From the NCBI RefSeq assembly GCF_947496075.1, contig NZ_CANMBJ010000003.1, positions 23,834 to 87,833 on the forward strand: 64,000 nucleotides of DNA. The letters are read 5' to 3'. Position numbers and translations under genes: made by a program. Positions 20,075 to 30,142 of the stretch are shown here, piece by piece (the first letter of the stretch is position 1; the number at the start of each line of letters is the position of its first letter). The stretch is from an uncultured Tateyamaria sp. (GTDB lineage Bacteria > Pseudomonadota > Alphaproteobacteria > Rhodobacterales > Rhodobacteraceae). The notes under the pieces were generated by a model. The model worked only from the letters and a program-made list of their open reading frames with translations, had not been told where the DNA came from and ran no database searches.

Positions 20075-20509
20075 CTAAGCCACAAAGGCGATCCATCGAC
20101 CGGACAGGAGTACGCCGCACCAAATCAAGGCCGAAACAGCCGCGATGACCTTTTGGGCCTTCTGAAGCCAGTAGATCAGAAAGGCATTTGCTCCCGCTAA
20201 CGCCAGCAGCCCGAACTTCCAGTAGATCGCCGGGTTTTCGGCGTAGCGCGTTGCCTGGACCGACAGAAGCAAAGAGCCGGTGAGGGCCGCACCACCGAAG
20301 GCTAACAAGGCGGTGTGAGACAGGCGCGAGACCTCATCGTCGACTGCACCGATCTTGAGAATGCGCGCATCAGCCACAAGGACGGGCACGAGCACAAAGG
20401 CGAAGGCCAATATGTGTAGCGCCGAGATTAGGGGATAGATTGGCCCGCCCACCCAGTCTGCGAGCGGGGAAGTCTCCAGCGCCGCCAGGGCCGGGGTCAG
20501 CTCGAACAT
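20075..20509 (-). CDS. small integral membrane protein (DUF6644-like)
   Basis: MFELTPALAALETSPLADWVGGPIYPLISALHILAFAFVLVPVLVADARIL; hydrophobic; adjacent to DUF6152-like gene. Confidence 0.65.
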   Translation of the reverse strand: MFELTPALAALETSPLADWVGGPIYPLISALHILAFAFVLVPVLVADARILKIGAVDDEVSRLSHTALLAFGGAALTGSLLLSVQATRYAENPAIYWKFGLLALAGANAFLIYWLQKAQKVIAAVSALIWCGVLLSGRWIAFVA

Positions 20510-20976
20510 CCGGCCTCTTCCGTCTGCATGCGGCCAACGCGCACAACGGCCTCTCCGTCTGGCAACCGGATCCATTGACCGCGCAATTGATGCGGCGGGC
20601 GGCAATTCTGGAACACGATGGTCGCGATGCGGTCACCCGTCGCGATGCGCCCGTCGAGTCCGAAGAACAAACCGACGGGCGGGTACTCGACGTCAATGAT
20701 CCGGCCACGGTCTTCTTCGCGCACCTCGACGACGTCAGCGAATTCTTCGCCCTGGGGAAGTTCGGTTGGTGTGCGCAAATCGTCATCAACCTGCAATTCT
20801 ATCAGGGGGTGCGGACGGCGAAAGCTGGCAGAACGCACGATACCTTCGACGTAGATCGGACGGGCGTCATCGTAGCGTCCTGTGAAGCCGTGATGAGCGA
20901 GTGCTGAACGCGCCGCGAACAACGTGAAGGCGGCGCAGCCTGTCAGCAGGGCAAGGGTTTGGCGTCGGGATTGCAT
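20497..20976 (-). CDS. DUF6152-like exported protein
   Basis: Signal peptide then AHHGFTGRYDDARPIYVEGIVRSASFRRPHPLIELQV. Confidence 0.7.
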   Translation of the reverse strand: MQSRRQTLALLTGCAAFTLFAARSALAHHGFTGRYDDARPIYVEGIVRSASFRRPHPLIELQVDDDLRTPTELPQGEEFADVVEVREEDRGRIIDVEYPPVGLFFGLDGRIATGDRIATIVFQNCRPPHQLRGQWIRLPDGEAVVRVGRMQTEEAGCSS

Positions 20977-20997
20977 GAATGAAACTCCTCAAAACAG

Positions 20998-21024
20998 GCA
21001 CGCGCCCTGACGGGAGGCGCGTGC
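20998..21024 (-). terminator. stem-loop GCACGCGCC-N9-GGCGCGTGC
   Basis: 9-bp perfect inverted repeat just after the minus-strand beta-propeller gene. Confidence 0.5.
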
Positions 21025-21032
21025 TGTGACGT

Positions 21033-22379
21033 TTAGCGCGCAATCACCATCGAGTGTGCGCCACGGGCAACTGGCACAGAGTGTTCCGTCTTGACCAGCT
21101 GCGTGTTGCCGGGGTCAAGCGGATCGGTCTGGATGCGCCAGAAGTCGATGCTGGAGCCCACGGTTCGATCATCGAAATGGTCAAAGTTCGCGACCGCAAG
21201 GTAGTTGCTGGAGTTGTCGAACACTGCGGCTTCCGGCAGGACACCGTCATAGTTGAAGGTGCCGATCTCGGTCAGGTCACCAGTCTCCTGATCAAGCGCG
21301 GCCAGTGTTACCGACGAATACCAGGTGATGCGCGCGTCGTCGTAAGGCAGGTAGCTGCGTTCGAGATTGGTTGTGGCGACCCAGCGACCATCGGGCGACA
21401 CGGCAAGACCTTCGGGGGAGACACCTGTCATCACCCGGTCAATCAGTGCGTGGCGTGCTGATCCATCGTCAGCAACTTCCGCGTTCATTTGCACCGTCAA
21501 AAGCTGACCGCGCGGCGCCTCGATCCAGATTCCCGCGATGTCCGGCCCCCAATACAGCGCGTTAGTCACAGCGTGGCGGCCATCGGGCGTGAACAGCACG
21601 CGGTAAGGTGCGCGATCAATGTCGACCACGTTGCCGAACGGAATGACGCTCAGGTCATCGGCGACACGGGCAAACTGCATCGTATTGGCCAACTGGTTGA
21701 TCCAGACGATCACGTTTTCAGTGGGATGCCAGTCGATATCCATGATGTTGTCTTCGCCGATGGCATAACCCGCGATCGTCGGCGAAACTGGATCGCTCAG
21801 GCTGCCATCGTCCGCGATGCGAAAGAGCTGCATGGGTGTCTCTGCGCCAGCGCCGCCTTCTATGGAGTAGCTGACGGCCAGGATGTCACCCGTTGCGTTT
21901 ACACTTGCAGACAGGGGCCGGGCACCAATCTCAAGGGTTTGCATGATCTCGGGTGTCGCAGGATTTTCAAGGCTAATGACCGTCAACGTCCTGCCGATGG
22001 ACATATCACCAAACTGATGGGCTTCGTTATTGTCCGGACGCGGAGTGAACGTCTCGACCACGAATGCGAAGCGGCCGTCGGGTGTGATCTCAACGGCGTT
22101 TGGCGGGCCAGCGACGGAGTTGGACGCGAAAACCTCTGCCGCCACCCAATCGCGCGGATCACCATCAAGCGGGATGACCGCGAGGGTGTCGCTGCCCTCT
22201 CGGGGGCCAAGCATGCCGTTGACATAGGCCGAAGGCAGCATGTCTGCATCCTGAACCGAAACGAGATAGCGGCCTTCGAAGTCAAGCTGGCCACGGGCAT
22301 CCCGCGATCCGGCCTCTTGCGCGAAAGCGGGGGCCACCAGGGCCGTGGATACAGTGAGTGTCGTAAGCAGGGTCTTCAC
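21033..22379 (-). CDS. exported beta-propeller (lactonase/WD40-like) protein
   Basis: Repeated ITPDGRFAFV, FTPDGRHAVT, VSPDGRWVAT blades; GTG start at 22379 after AAAGGAG, signal peptide VKTLLTTLTVSTALVAPAFAQ. Confidence 0.8.
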   Translation of the reverse strand: MKTLLTTLTVSTALVAPAFAQEAGSRDARGQLDFEGRYLVSVQDADMLPSAYVNGMLGPREGSDTLAVIPLDGDPRDWVAAEVFASNSVAGPPNAVEITPDGRFAFVVETFTPRPDNNEAHQFGDMSIGRTLTVISLENPATPEIMQTLEIGARPLSASVNATGDILAVSYSIEGGAGAETPMQLFRIADDGSLSDPVSPTIAGYAIGEDNIMDIDWHPTENVIVWINQLANTMQFARVADDLSVIPFGNVVDIDRAPYRVLFTPDGRHAVTNALYWGPDIAGIWIEAPRGQLLTVQMNAEVADDGSARHALIDRVMTGVSPEGLAVSPDGRWVATTNLERSYLPYDDARITWYSSVTLAALDQETGDLTEIGTFNYDGVLPEAAVFDNSSNYLAVANFDHFDDRTVGSSIDFWRIQTDPLDPGNTQLVKTEHSVPVARGAHSMVIAR

Positions 22380-22434
22380 CTTGATCTCCTTTGTCGGTGT
22401 TGCATGCGCTTGATCTGCTCTGATCACGACATAA

Positions 22435-22446
22435 GATTGATCAATC
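22435..22446. promoter_or_regulatory. palindrome GATTGATCAATC in LysR divergent intergenic region
   Basis: Perfect 12-bp palindrome between the divergent propeller and LysR genes. Confidence 0.5.
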
Positions 22447-22462
22447 ATCTCAACTTACGATA

Positions 22463-23350
22463 TTGCCATCCGACAAGTTTGATAAACGGGAGTTATCAAA
22501 AGTGTTTGGTCTGTCCGACTACGAAAGCGTCATTGCCATTGCGGAAGAGGCGCATTTTGGCCGTGCGGCCCGTCGGTTGAACGTGACGCAACCAGCGCTT
22601 TCCTCACGTCTTCGGCGGATCGAAGAAGAGCTTGGCGTGCGCCTGTTTGATAGAGACCGTGGCGGTGTCAGTGTGACGCCCGCAGGCGAGCAGTTTGTCG
22701 AGGGCGCGGAGCGGGTCATCACGGCGGCCGAAGAAACCGCACAATCTGCACGGAATGCCCAGGCCGGCCTCGGCCAGACGCTCCGCATCGGCATGACGCA
22801 GGTTGCCGCGTATCAGATCGTGATCCCAACGCTGGTCAACTTCCGACAGCATCATCTCCATGCACGGGTAAAACTCTATGAGGGCACGACCGCAGGCCTC
22901 GAGAAGCGGCTGGAACAAGGAATGATCGACGTAGCGTTCCTGCACCCACCCTTGCATGCGCCGGACTTGTCCGAGACGTATCTCCTGTCTACACCTGTGG
23001 CCCTGTTCGACGGTGATCCAGACCCCATGTCGCGCAAACCCATGGTGGCGTATCCGCGCGCGGAAGCCCCGGTCCTTATGGGTGCACTTGCGCGGCAGTC
23101 GAACGAAGGAAATGGAGAGTATCCAGCCGCCGAAGCCGACACCATGCTAGGCGCAATCATATTGTCGCGCGCGGGTTTCGGACCTTTTGCGGCAACAGCC
23201 GACTACCCGACGCCGTTTGAAAAAACAGAGCATTGTCTAAGCTCAACCGACACGGGCTTGACACTGGATACTTCCATCGCACGCCGGCTGCTCGATAGAC
23301 GACCAATGGTTGAAACCCTCATCAAGTCAGCCGCGAGCGCGGTTGAGTAG
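22463..23350 (+). CDS. LysR family transcriptional regulator
   Basis: FGRAARRLNVTQPALSSRLRRIEEELGVRLFDRDRGG. Confidence 0.93.
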   Translation: MPSDKFDKRELSKVFGLSDYESVIAIAEEAHFGRAARRLNVTQPALSSRLRRIEEELGVRLFDRDRGGVSVTPAGEQFVEGAERVITAAEETAQSARNAQAGLGQTLRIGMTQVAAYQIVIPTLVNFRQHHLHARVKLYEGTTAGLEKRLEQGMIDVAFLHPPLHAPDLSETYLLSTPVALFDGDPDPMSRKPMVAYPRAEAPVLMGALARQSNEGNGEYPAAEADTMLGAIILSRAGFGPFAATADYPTPFEKTEHCLSSTDTGLTLDTSIARRLLDRRPMVETLIKSAASAVE

Positions 23351-23410
23351 CGACCTCTACTGCCGACCGACGCTCGACACAGACAGAAGCGAATGAACAA
23401 TTCTGAGACA

Positions 23411-23510
23411 ACTCAGATTTTGCATTTGCAGCGAACGGCGGCAATGCGGACTGCGACCGCAGCATCGCAAGTGGCTGTTGAATGTCTGCAATGGGCCGTT
23501 AGGGACTGAA
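23411..23510 (+). repeat. dispersed intergenic repeat, copy C
   Basis: CAGATTTTGCATTTGCAGCGAACGGCGGC…CTGCGACCGCAGCATCG…GAATGTCTGCAATGGGCCGT. Confidence 0.6.
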
Positions 23511-23657
23511 GACTGATGTAACGACGTCTTGTTTGCACTGTAGTGCCGCAGGATCGGTGAGAATCGCCGTACAAACAATCCGCAACTTAGACGGACCGGG
23601 GTCATAGGCTCTATTGTTTTCGGTTGGTATTGCCGCTGGGACCAGTCATAGAGAACA

Positions 23658-24533
23658 ATGCTCTCCGTATCGTTGAAATCAGTTCTACAGCACGCAAGAT
23701 ACTTCCCACTGTGGTCGGCGCTGACCGCTGTGAGGTGGCGCTCGTTTGACTCTCGTTCTGGTGGATTGGGAACGACATTCAGAGCCGTCATGCGTTGGTT
23801 CCCCCCAGCAAGGCGCCGATTTGACCGCGAAGCCAAACGGGTCTTTCCCGATATGAAGCGCAGTACACGCGCCAAGCTTGGCCAAGATATGGGCTGGCAT
23901 ATGGGCAGAACGCTGTTCGAGATTTATCATGACGCTGATTTTCAAACCCAACACCATAAGTTCAGGGTCTCCGGTCCTGGCATGGCTGTTCTCGAAGAGG
24001 CTCAAAGGGCTGGCAGGGGAGCGATCATTGTTTCCGGCCATTTTGGACAGTGGGAAGCTATTCGCGCCGTGATCAAAATACATGGGCTCGAAAGCGGAGC
24101 TGTGTATCGGCCACACAAGAACCGCCACTACGAGCGTCGCATTCGTGCTGGAATCGAGGCAGGTGGGAAGCCGATCTTGGCGACCGGCCGCGTTGGAACC
24201 AGAGCCCTTGTGCGGCATTTGCGGAATGGTGGCATTATTTCAATTTTGCTCGATGAAAAATATTCAGAAGGTGTAAGGATACCGTTTCTCGGGCATGACG
24301 CTCTCACATCTCTCTCGGCGGCCCATCTTGCACTGAAATACGATCTGCCCATGATCCCTGCATTTGGCACCCGCATTGGTGATGGGAACGCATTTCGCGT
24401 AGAGTTCGAAGCCCCAATCCCCCACACCGACACCATCCAAATGACGCGTGCTTTCAACGACAGTTTGTCTGCGCGGATAATGGCGAACCCGGAACAGTGG
24501 TACTGGATGTTGAGACGGTGGGATGGTGTTTGA
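23658..24533 (+). CDS. LpxL/HtrB-like lysophospholipid acyltransferase
   Basis: GAIIVSGHFGQWEAIRA (HX4-5E motif), RVGTRALVRHLRNGGIISILLDEKYSEG. Confidence 0.85.
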   Translation: MLSVSLKSVLQHARYFPLWSALTAVRWRSFDSRSGGLGTTFRAVMRWFPPARRRFDREAKRVFPDMKRSTRAKLGQDMGWHMGRTLFEIYHDADFQTQHHKFRVSGPGMAVLEEAQRAGRGAIIVSGHFGQWEAIRAVIKIHGLESGAVYRPHKNRHYERRIRAGIEAGGKPILATGRVGTRALVRHLRNGGIISILLDEKYSEGVRIPFLGHDALTSLSAAHLALKYDLPMIPAFGTRIGDGNAFRVEFEAPIPHTDTIQMTRAFNDSLSARIMANPEQWYWMLRRWDGV

Positions 24534-25677
24534 AGGAGTGCAGTTCGCTAGCCGATCGTCCTAGTTTGAAGGATGCTGCGCCTTCCACCAATGACCGGTT
24601 TGGTGAGGTTGCGCTGCAGCGACGGGTAGCCAGCTGAAGGTCCGCTCGGGGCCGTTATCTTGGCAAATCAGATCTAGTTCGTGGGATTCCGCGGTGGCTG
24701 CAATGGCACCAAGGAGCTTAGACTTACGAATGCTGCGCCCTAAACTAGTGGCCGCTTTCTTTTCCAAATCTACATTAGTTTGTACAAAGGTTTGGGTAGG
24801 TACTGAAACGGGTTAGGTTACTCCAACTATCTGCGATGTATCGCTGCACTCCTCCGCGGTCGTCGCGCGTAGAGGGCACGACGGCGGAGCGCAGGCGTTG
24901 GCAACTGCCACAATGCGCTGCGCAGATCGCGAAGAAGCAGGGAGACAAGCCGAGGCAGGAGTCGGAAAACCTAGCGGCGAGCTCAAACGGTTGCAGTGTC
25001 AACGGATGCCGAAGCGCGACTTTGCTATACGTGCCGCCGGTTAGAACCCCATCAGCTATCGAAAAACAGTGTCTCCGCCCGTTGGGGTGGACGACAAAAA
25101 CGGCTGAGCGGTTAGCCTGATCAACGAGGCGCTCTTCAATGTCGCCAGACGGTGTAGATCCCCGATATGATGTCTGCAACGACACTCATACCGCCACGCT
25201 AGAGGATTTCGGGTTGAGTGACTTGGACTCAAATGGCAACTCTGTTTTTTGCCACCCGGACACGTAGGGCTTAGAGTGGAAATCGTTCAAAGAGACATCG
25301 TTTGCGATGAGATTGCGCTACCCGATGTGTCTCCAATCAGAGCCCGATTTTGCTCACGTTGATCACACATACGGGCTGGATACGTCTGGCCGTTTCGTCG
25401 GTGCTGTCGAGTCCACGTTCCCGATAGCGCTATGCGGCCATTCTTCATCGAAGCCTTTACGCCAGGCTACATTTTTTCATCTGTGACCTCTCGTCTTTCA
25501 ATTTGCAACGCCGCTTGAGTGATGCCGACAACATGTCAGATACAAAAAAAATGAGACTATTGGATATGTCGGCGCACTCCGTGTGGTCTGGATTTTGGCG
25601 AAATTCGCGTAGCCTTTTCGCTCCGCCACGTTTTGATCTGCAGGCGTCCGGGCGGAATTAAATCAACGCTGTAGCCT

Positions 25678-26964
25678 GTGCCAAAATTTGGGAGGAAAAC
25701 CATGAAAAGATCGTTGATCGCCTCGGTTTCTGCGCTCGCGTTTATGTTGCCCGCAGCCGCCATGGCGCAGGATGGGACGGTGAAAATCGGCATTCTGGTC
25801 GCACTTGAAGGCGCATTTGCCGAAGGCGGTGCGGACGGTGTGCGCAATGTCGAACTTGCGATTCAGCAAGCAGGAGGCATGGCCGGTGGCATGAAAATCG
25901 AAACCGTTGTCGCACCCACGGATACCACGCCCGACACAACCGTGCGCCAGGCGCGCAAGCTGATAGAACAGGATGGAGTGGATATAATCCTTGGGCCACT
26001 TTCCGGCTCTGAAGGCATTGCGATGCGGGATTACGCCAAGACGGTTCCGGGCAATACGGTGATCAATGGCATCTCGGGCGCGCTGGAAACGACCTGGGTG
26101 GATCCTGCGGACAACTTCTTTCGCTTCAACCTTGATGGCGCGCAATGGGGTGCAGGTCTTGGATCGTATGTTGTGAATGAAAAGGGCTGGACCAAGGTCG
26201 CGACGGTCGCGGCGGACTATTCCTTTGGCTACACGAACTTCCTTGGTTTTGCCGTCGATTTCTGCCGGTCGGGTGGTGAGATTGTTGAACGGTTCTGGGT
26301 GCCGCTTGGCTCCTCCGACTTTGGTGGCGTGATTGCAGCGCTGCCCGATGACGTGGACGCGATTTATCTGGGTGTGGGTGGCACGGACGCTATCAACTTC
26401 CTCAATCAGTATTCGCAGGCGGGGGCCGAAACGAACCTCATCGGCGGTACGATCATGGCGGATCAAACGGTTCTGACGTCGCGTGGCCGCGCGAAAGACG
26501 CGCTGATCGGTACACCGACATCCGGCCCAATGGCCGATGACAACCCCGATGCGGCTTGGCAGGAATACGTTGCTGCCTATCAGGACGCCTTCCCGGAAGG
26601 CGAGCGCTTTCCGTCGCCATCGCTCTTTGGCGTTGGTTATTACGTTGCCGCACTTGCGGCGATTGAGGGTCTGAACGCGGTTGAGGGCGACCTGTCCGAT
26701 GGTCAGGCAGCCTTTCAGGCGGCACTTTCCAGCATGACGCTGGACACACCGCTGGGTCCCGTCACCTTGAACGAAAACCGACAGGCAACGGGATCGGTCT
26801 TTATCAACGAAGTGGTCGAAGACGGTGAAGGCGGGCTCAAAAACGAGTTCAAGTCGCGCACAGACGACGTCAACCAGACCCTTGGGATGACGGTTGAAGA
26901 GTTTACGGCGATGGGGCTTCCGTCGCGCGATACACCGGATTGCGCCGCTTTGGGCGGCGGCTGA
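25678..26964 (+). CDS. branched-chain amino acid-type ABC transporter substrate-binding protein
   Basis: Signal peptide MKRSLIASVSALAFMLPAAAMAQ; IGILVALEGAFAEGGADGVRNVELAIQQ. Confidence 0.9.
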   Translation: MPKFGRKTMKRSLIASVSALAFMLPAAAMAQDGTVKIGILVALEGAFAEGGADGVRNVELAIQQAGGMAGGMKIETVVAPTDTTPDTTVRQARKLIEQDGVDIILGPLSGSEGIAMRDYAKTVPGNTVINGISGALETTWVDPADNFFRFNLDGAQWGAGLGSYVVNEKGWTKVATVAADYSFGYTNFLGFAVDFCRSGGEIVERFWVPLGSSDFGGVIAALPDDVDAIYLGVGGTDAINFLNQYSQAGAETNLIGGTIMADQTVLTSRGRAKDALIGTPTSGPMADDNPDAAWQEYVAAYQDAFPEGERFPSPSLFGVGYYVAALAAIEGLNAVEGDLSDGQAAFQAALSSMTLDTPLGPVTLNENRQATGSVFINEVVEDGEGGLKNEFKSRTDDVNQTLGMTVEEFTAMGLPSRDTPDCAALGGG

Positions 26965-26991
26965 AACCTCGGTTTTAGAAAACTCCCGACT

Positions 26992-27025
26992 GCGGGGCCA
27001 AAGACTGTTTTTGGCCCCGCCTTTT
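26992..27025 (+). terminator. hairpin GCGGGGCCAAA-N7-TTTGGCCCCGC-CTTTT
   Basis: 11-bp perfect stem followed by a T-run, directly after the SBP gene. Confidence 0.8.
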
Positions 27026-27079
27026 AAAGACCAGACCAAAAACCAACGCTCGCTCTGATCTTGCTCGAGACAGTTCGCA

Positions 27080-28135
27080 ATGGGGGTACGGCTCGTGTCT
27101 CTGATCACCTACCTCACACGCATCCATTTTGCGGATCGTGCGTTGGAAGACGCTCTTCCATCTGAAATGACACGGCATCAGATTTCGCGGCCTCTGTTGA
27201 TCGCAAGCGAAAGCACAACACAGTCCGACGCGCTTGACAGGCTACTGGATACGATACCTGCAACCATCGCGCCGGCTACGTTTGTCCTGCCCGATACAAG
27301 CGAAACCACCGCAGATCGCGCCCGCGTCATTGCGCTGTTGGCGGAAGCCGAGAGCGACGGCATTGTCGCCTTTGGAGGCCTGCGTGCATTGGATTTGGCG
27401 CGCACCGTGTCGCGCCGACAGGTCCCTGTGATCACCATTCCCACGCGCACAAACTCGGTTGGTCTGGGTCCGCTGGGTCAAAGCGTCAAAGGCGTGCCAA
27501 GTCTGCGCGCAGATTTGCCAGTCGCGGTGCTTTGTGATGCCACGCTGACGCTTGATGCGGGGCCATTGACCACGGCGGCGGCCGGGATGGACGCGCTGGT
27601 GCACTGCCTCGAAAGCTATCTAAGCACGACCTTCAACCCGCCTGCCGATGGCATAGCGCTTGATGGTTTGCGGCGTGCGGTGGTCAACCTCGAGCAGGCT
27701 GTGCAAGACGGCACTGACATCGCCGCGCGGCGCGAAATGCTGATTGCGGCTTTGGATGCAGGGCTGGCTGGTGAAAAGGGCTTTGGCGGGATCGAGGCTG
27801 CGGCTCATGGTCTCGAAAGCGTGTTTGACGCGCGCCATGGTGTTCTGCACAGCGCGCTTGTGTCTGAGTTTCTGGCTTTCAACGCCCCGGCGGTTTCGGA
27901 CAGGTTCACCGTTTTGCGCGAAGTCCTGGGATTGCCAGAAGGTGCCGATTTGGCGGATGCGCTCAGCCGTTTGGGCCATCGCGTCGGACTGCCTTTGCGG
28001 CTTTCCGAGATCGGCGTTGACGCAGCGCTTGTGCCCACCGCCGCCCGCACTGCCGCAGCAGACCCGTCAAGCCGTACCAATCCGCGCCATGTGACCGAAC
28101 GGGACTACGAAAGAATAATGCGTGCAGCGCTGTGA
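27080..28135 (+). CDS. iron-containing alcohol dehydrogenase / maleylacetate reductase-like
   Basis: VIALLAEAESDGIVAFGGLRALDLART, AAAGMDALVHCLESYLS, AHGLESVFDARHGVLHSAL metal-ligand pattern. Confidence 0.8.
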   Translation: MGVRLVSLITYLTRIHFADRALEDALPSEMTRHQISRPLLIASESTTQSDALDRLLDTIPATIAPATFVLPDTSETTADRARVIALLAEAESDGIVAFGGLRALDLARTVSRRQVPVITIPTRTNSVGLGPLGQSVKGVPSLRADLPVAVLCDATLTLDAGPLTTAAAGMDALVHCLESYLSTTFNPPADGIALDGLRRAVVNLEQAVQDGTDIAARREMLIAALDAGLAGEKGFGGIEAAAHGLESVFDARHGVLHSALVSEFLAFNAPAVSDRFTVLREVLGLPEGADLADALSRLGHRVGLPLRLSEIGVDAALVPTAARTAAADPSSRTNPRHVTERDYERIMRAAL

Positions 28136-28273
28136 CGTCTAACTTATGCGGTTCCGTATGGACCGAGGCGTTTTGTGTCTGCCAGTTTATAGGTTAACGT
28201 CAGAAAAGCCAAACGAGACCAAAGACGTCCGGGCAAAATAAAAATAATAAAAACAAAAAATTGGGAGGAAACA

Positions 28274-29104
28274 ATGAGTGAATCATTGGCCGTGTACCAT
28301 GGGCATTTTGGCCGTGTCTGCTTGTACTCAATGGATCGCAAGATGGTGCCACACGGGCATCGCGAAGGACATCTCATCTTTCACTTGCAAGGACCGCCGG
28401 GCGAAGTTGTGGTGAATGACACCGCCTATCCGCTATCCGCAGGGCAGGCCGTCGCCGTCAGCCCATGGCAAGGTCATTACTACAAACCGCTGCACGCATA
28501 TGAGCCAACTCTGGCCGTGGTCCTTTACATACGCCCGGCGTGGTTTCTGGAGGCCGCGCGGCGGGCGTCAGCTTCGCTTTGCTTTGGCCGTAATGGCGTC
28601 GAGATGACTGAACATTTGTCCCGTCTTGTCTTTGGCACAGCGCAGGCGATGCTAGACGGGGATCGCGAAGATCTCTTGATCGAAGACCGGCTGTGTGATC
28701 TGACGCAGTCCGCGTTTGATCAATCCTGGCAATGGACACCGCGCGGCGCGCAATTCACAGGACCGATCCTGCCGCGCCGGGATTTCCGCATTCGCAAGGC
28801 CTTGAAGTACCTGCAAGACAATGTCGGTGCGCCACTTAAGTTGAACAATGTCGCACGCGAAGTGGGCTTGTCCCGCCCGCATTTCTTCAAGCTGTTTCGC
28901 GCGCAGGTCGGGTTGACACCAAACCTCTTTTGCAATGCCTTGCGGATGGAGCGTGCGATTGAACAGCTGGCGAATTCCGAGAACGCTGTGGCGGACATCG
29001 GCTTTGACCTCGGCTTCTCCAGCCAAGCCAGTTTCTCGCGATTTTTCATCAGCAATGGTGTTGTTCCTCCGTCAGCTTATCGGCGGAGTGTTCACGTGAC
29101 GTGA
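28274..29104 (+). CDS. AraC family transcriptional regulator
   Basis: C-terminal HTH: LKLNNVAREVGLSRPHFFKLFRAQVGLTPNLFCNALRMERA…GFSSQASFSRFF; cupin-like N-terminus. Confidence 0.93.
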   Translation: MSESLAVYHGHFGRVCLYSMDRKMVPHGHREGHLIFHLQGPPGEVVVNDTAYPLSAGQAVAVSPWQGHYYKPLHAYEPTLAVVLYIRPAWFLEAARRASASLCFGRNGVEMTEHLSRLVFGTAQAMLDGDREDLLIEDRLCDLTQSAFDQSWQWTPRGAQFTGPILPRRDFRIRKALKYLQDNVGAPLKLNNVAREVGLSRPHFFKLFRAQVGLTPNLFCNALRMERAIEQLANSENAVADIGFDLGFSSQASFSRFFISNGVVPPSAYRRSVHVT

Positions 29105-29158
29105 AAGGCGATGTCTTACGTGGGGATCCGGAAAGTTCGGTATGCGGGACTTTTCTGC

Positions 29159-29190
29159 CTTTCGCTGCGGCTGCGCCAATGGCCGTTCTC
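29159..29190 (+). repeat. short dispersed intergenic repeat (copy near 49.67 kb)
   Basis: CTTTCGCTGCGGCTGCGCCAaTGGCCG shared with 49666-49697. Confidence 0.5.
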
Positions 29191-29220
29191 GTAAACCGAG
29201 TTGTTCTCGTCTCAACCTGC

Positions 29221-29853
29221 TCACCTAGCGATCAATGCATAGTCGAAGTGCTCGCACAAGAAGTTTGGGCCCAGGAAAAGAATCCCGTTTTGCTTGGCCC
29301 AAGACTTGAGTTGGGCAAAAGGCAAATGCTTAAGTTTCTCAGTGCCAAGCAGATGTGATTGAAACTCGGAACTCTGATCGGCATTTTCCCAAAAAGGAAT
29401 GATCTGGAAACCGTCATCCAAACTCGCTGTCACCAACTCACTGTTGCCTAACGAAAAAGCAAAGACCAAATCGCCATCCCTAATACTAAGCAAGCGATCT
29501 CTTTCGCTCGACGCAACAAAATCACCTTCAACAGGTTGATACTCCTCAAAGAAATAGTTTGGCATCCATTCGTTGCCGTCTCGCTCTAGCGCAACGTTGA
29601 TAGGCAATCCGCCAATGTCGGTCAGTTTTTCATCCAAAGACAGCAAATGACCGAGATGGATCATCCCAAGATCTCTTCCAGCCTCGAACTCCTTGCAAGT
29701 TTTACTGCAGCTGGCGGCATAGCCGTCCTGAACCCGGCATAGAAAGTTGATTGACCTCGGGTCTTCTAGAACGTGGGGGCATACCAAACAAGCAAGCGGA
29801 TTGCGCTTGGCATTTCGACGTCTAGCAAGCCTGTTAAGTAGTTTAGCCAACAT
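29221..29853 (-). CDS. hypothetical protein, possible DUF2750-like C-terminal region
   Basis: 210 aa continuous ORF with Cys-rich N-terminal segment; LVTASLDDGFQIIPFWENADQSSEFQSHLLGTEKLKHLPFAQLKSW. Confidence 0.6.
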   Translation of the reverse strand: MLAKLLNRLARRRNAKRNPLACLVCPHVLEDPRSINFLCRVQDGYAASCSKTCKEFEAGRDLGMIHLGHLLSLDEKLTDIGGLPINVALERDGNEWMPNYFFEEYQPVEGDFVASSERDRLLSIRDGDLVFAFSLGNSELVTASLDDGFQIIPFWENADQSSEFQSHLLGTEKLKHLPFAQLKSWAKQNGILFLGPNFLCEHFDYALIAR

Positions 29854-30142
29854 GACGCCATAAGAGCTTAGGACATCGTGTTTGTAAATTGGCGCGGCAA
29901 ACTCCGAAAGGCATTGCTGACATCCGTTGCTTCCGCAACATCAAGTAATTTGGGCTCAAAGCCGCCGTTCATGCAAAGTGTCCCCATAATTGCAAACCGC
30001 CCCCCGTCCTCTGCCTCCAAAGCCCAAGCGTTTTTTGCAACGCGAAGCACAAGGATCAGACGCTCGGGTATCTGCCCTACGCGGATTGAGCGTTACGCTA
30101 AACCGTCGTGCCACCACATGTACGGGGGACAAGCAGGGTCGT

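Noticed and set aside
24775-25185. 136-aa minus-strand ORF (MSLQTSYRGSTPSGDIEERLVDQANRSAVFVVHPNGRR…)
   Set aside because: Not convincing as a gene; Cys/Ser/Arg-rich, overlapped by a + strand ORF of equal quality, no motif. Could be mobile-element debris but unsupported.
25663-27108. 481-aa minus-strand ORF
   Set aside because: Antisense shadow of the substrate-binding protein gene.
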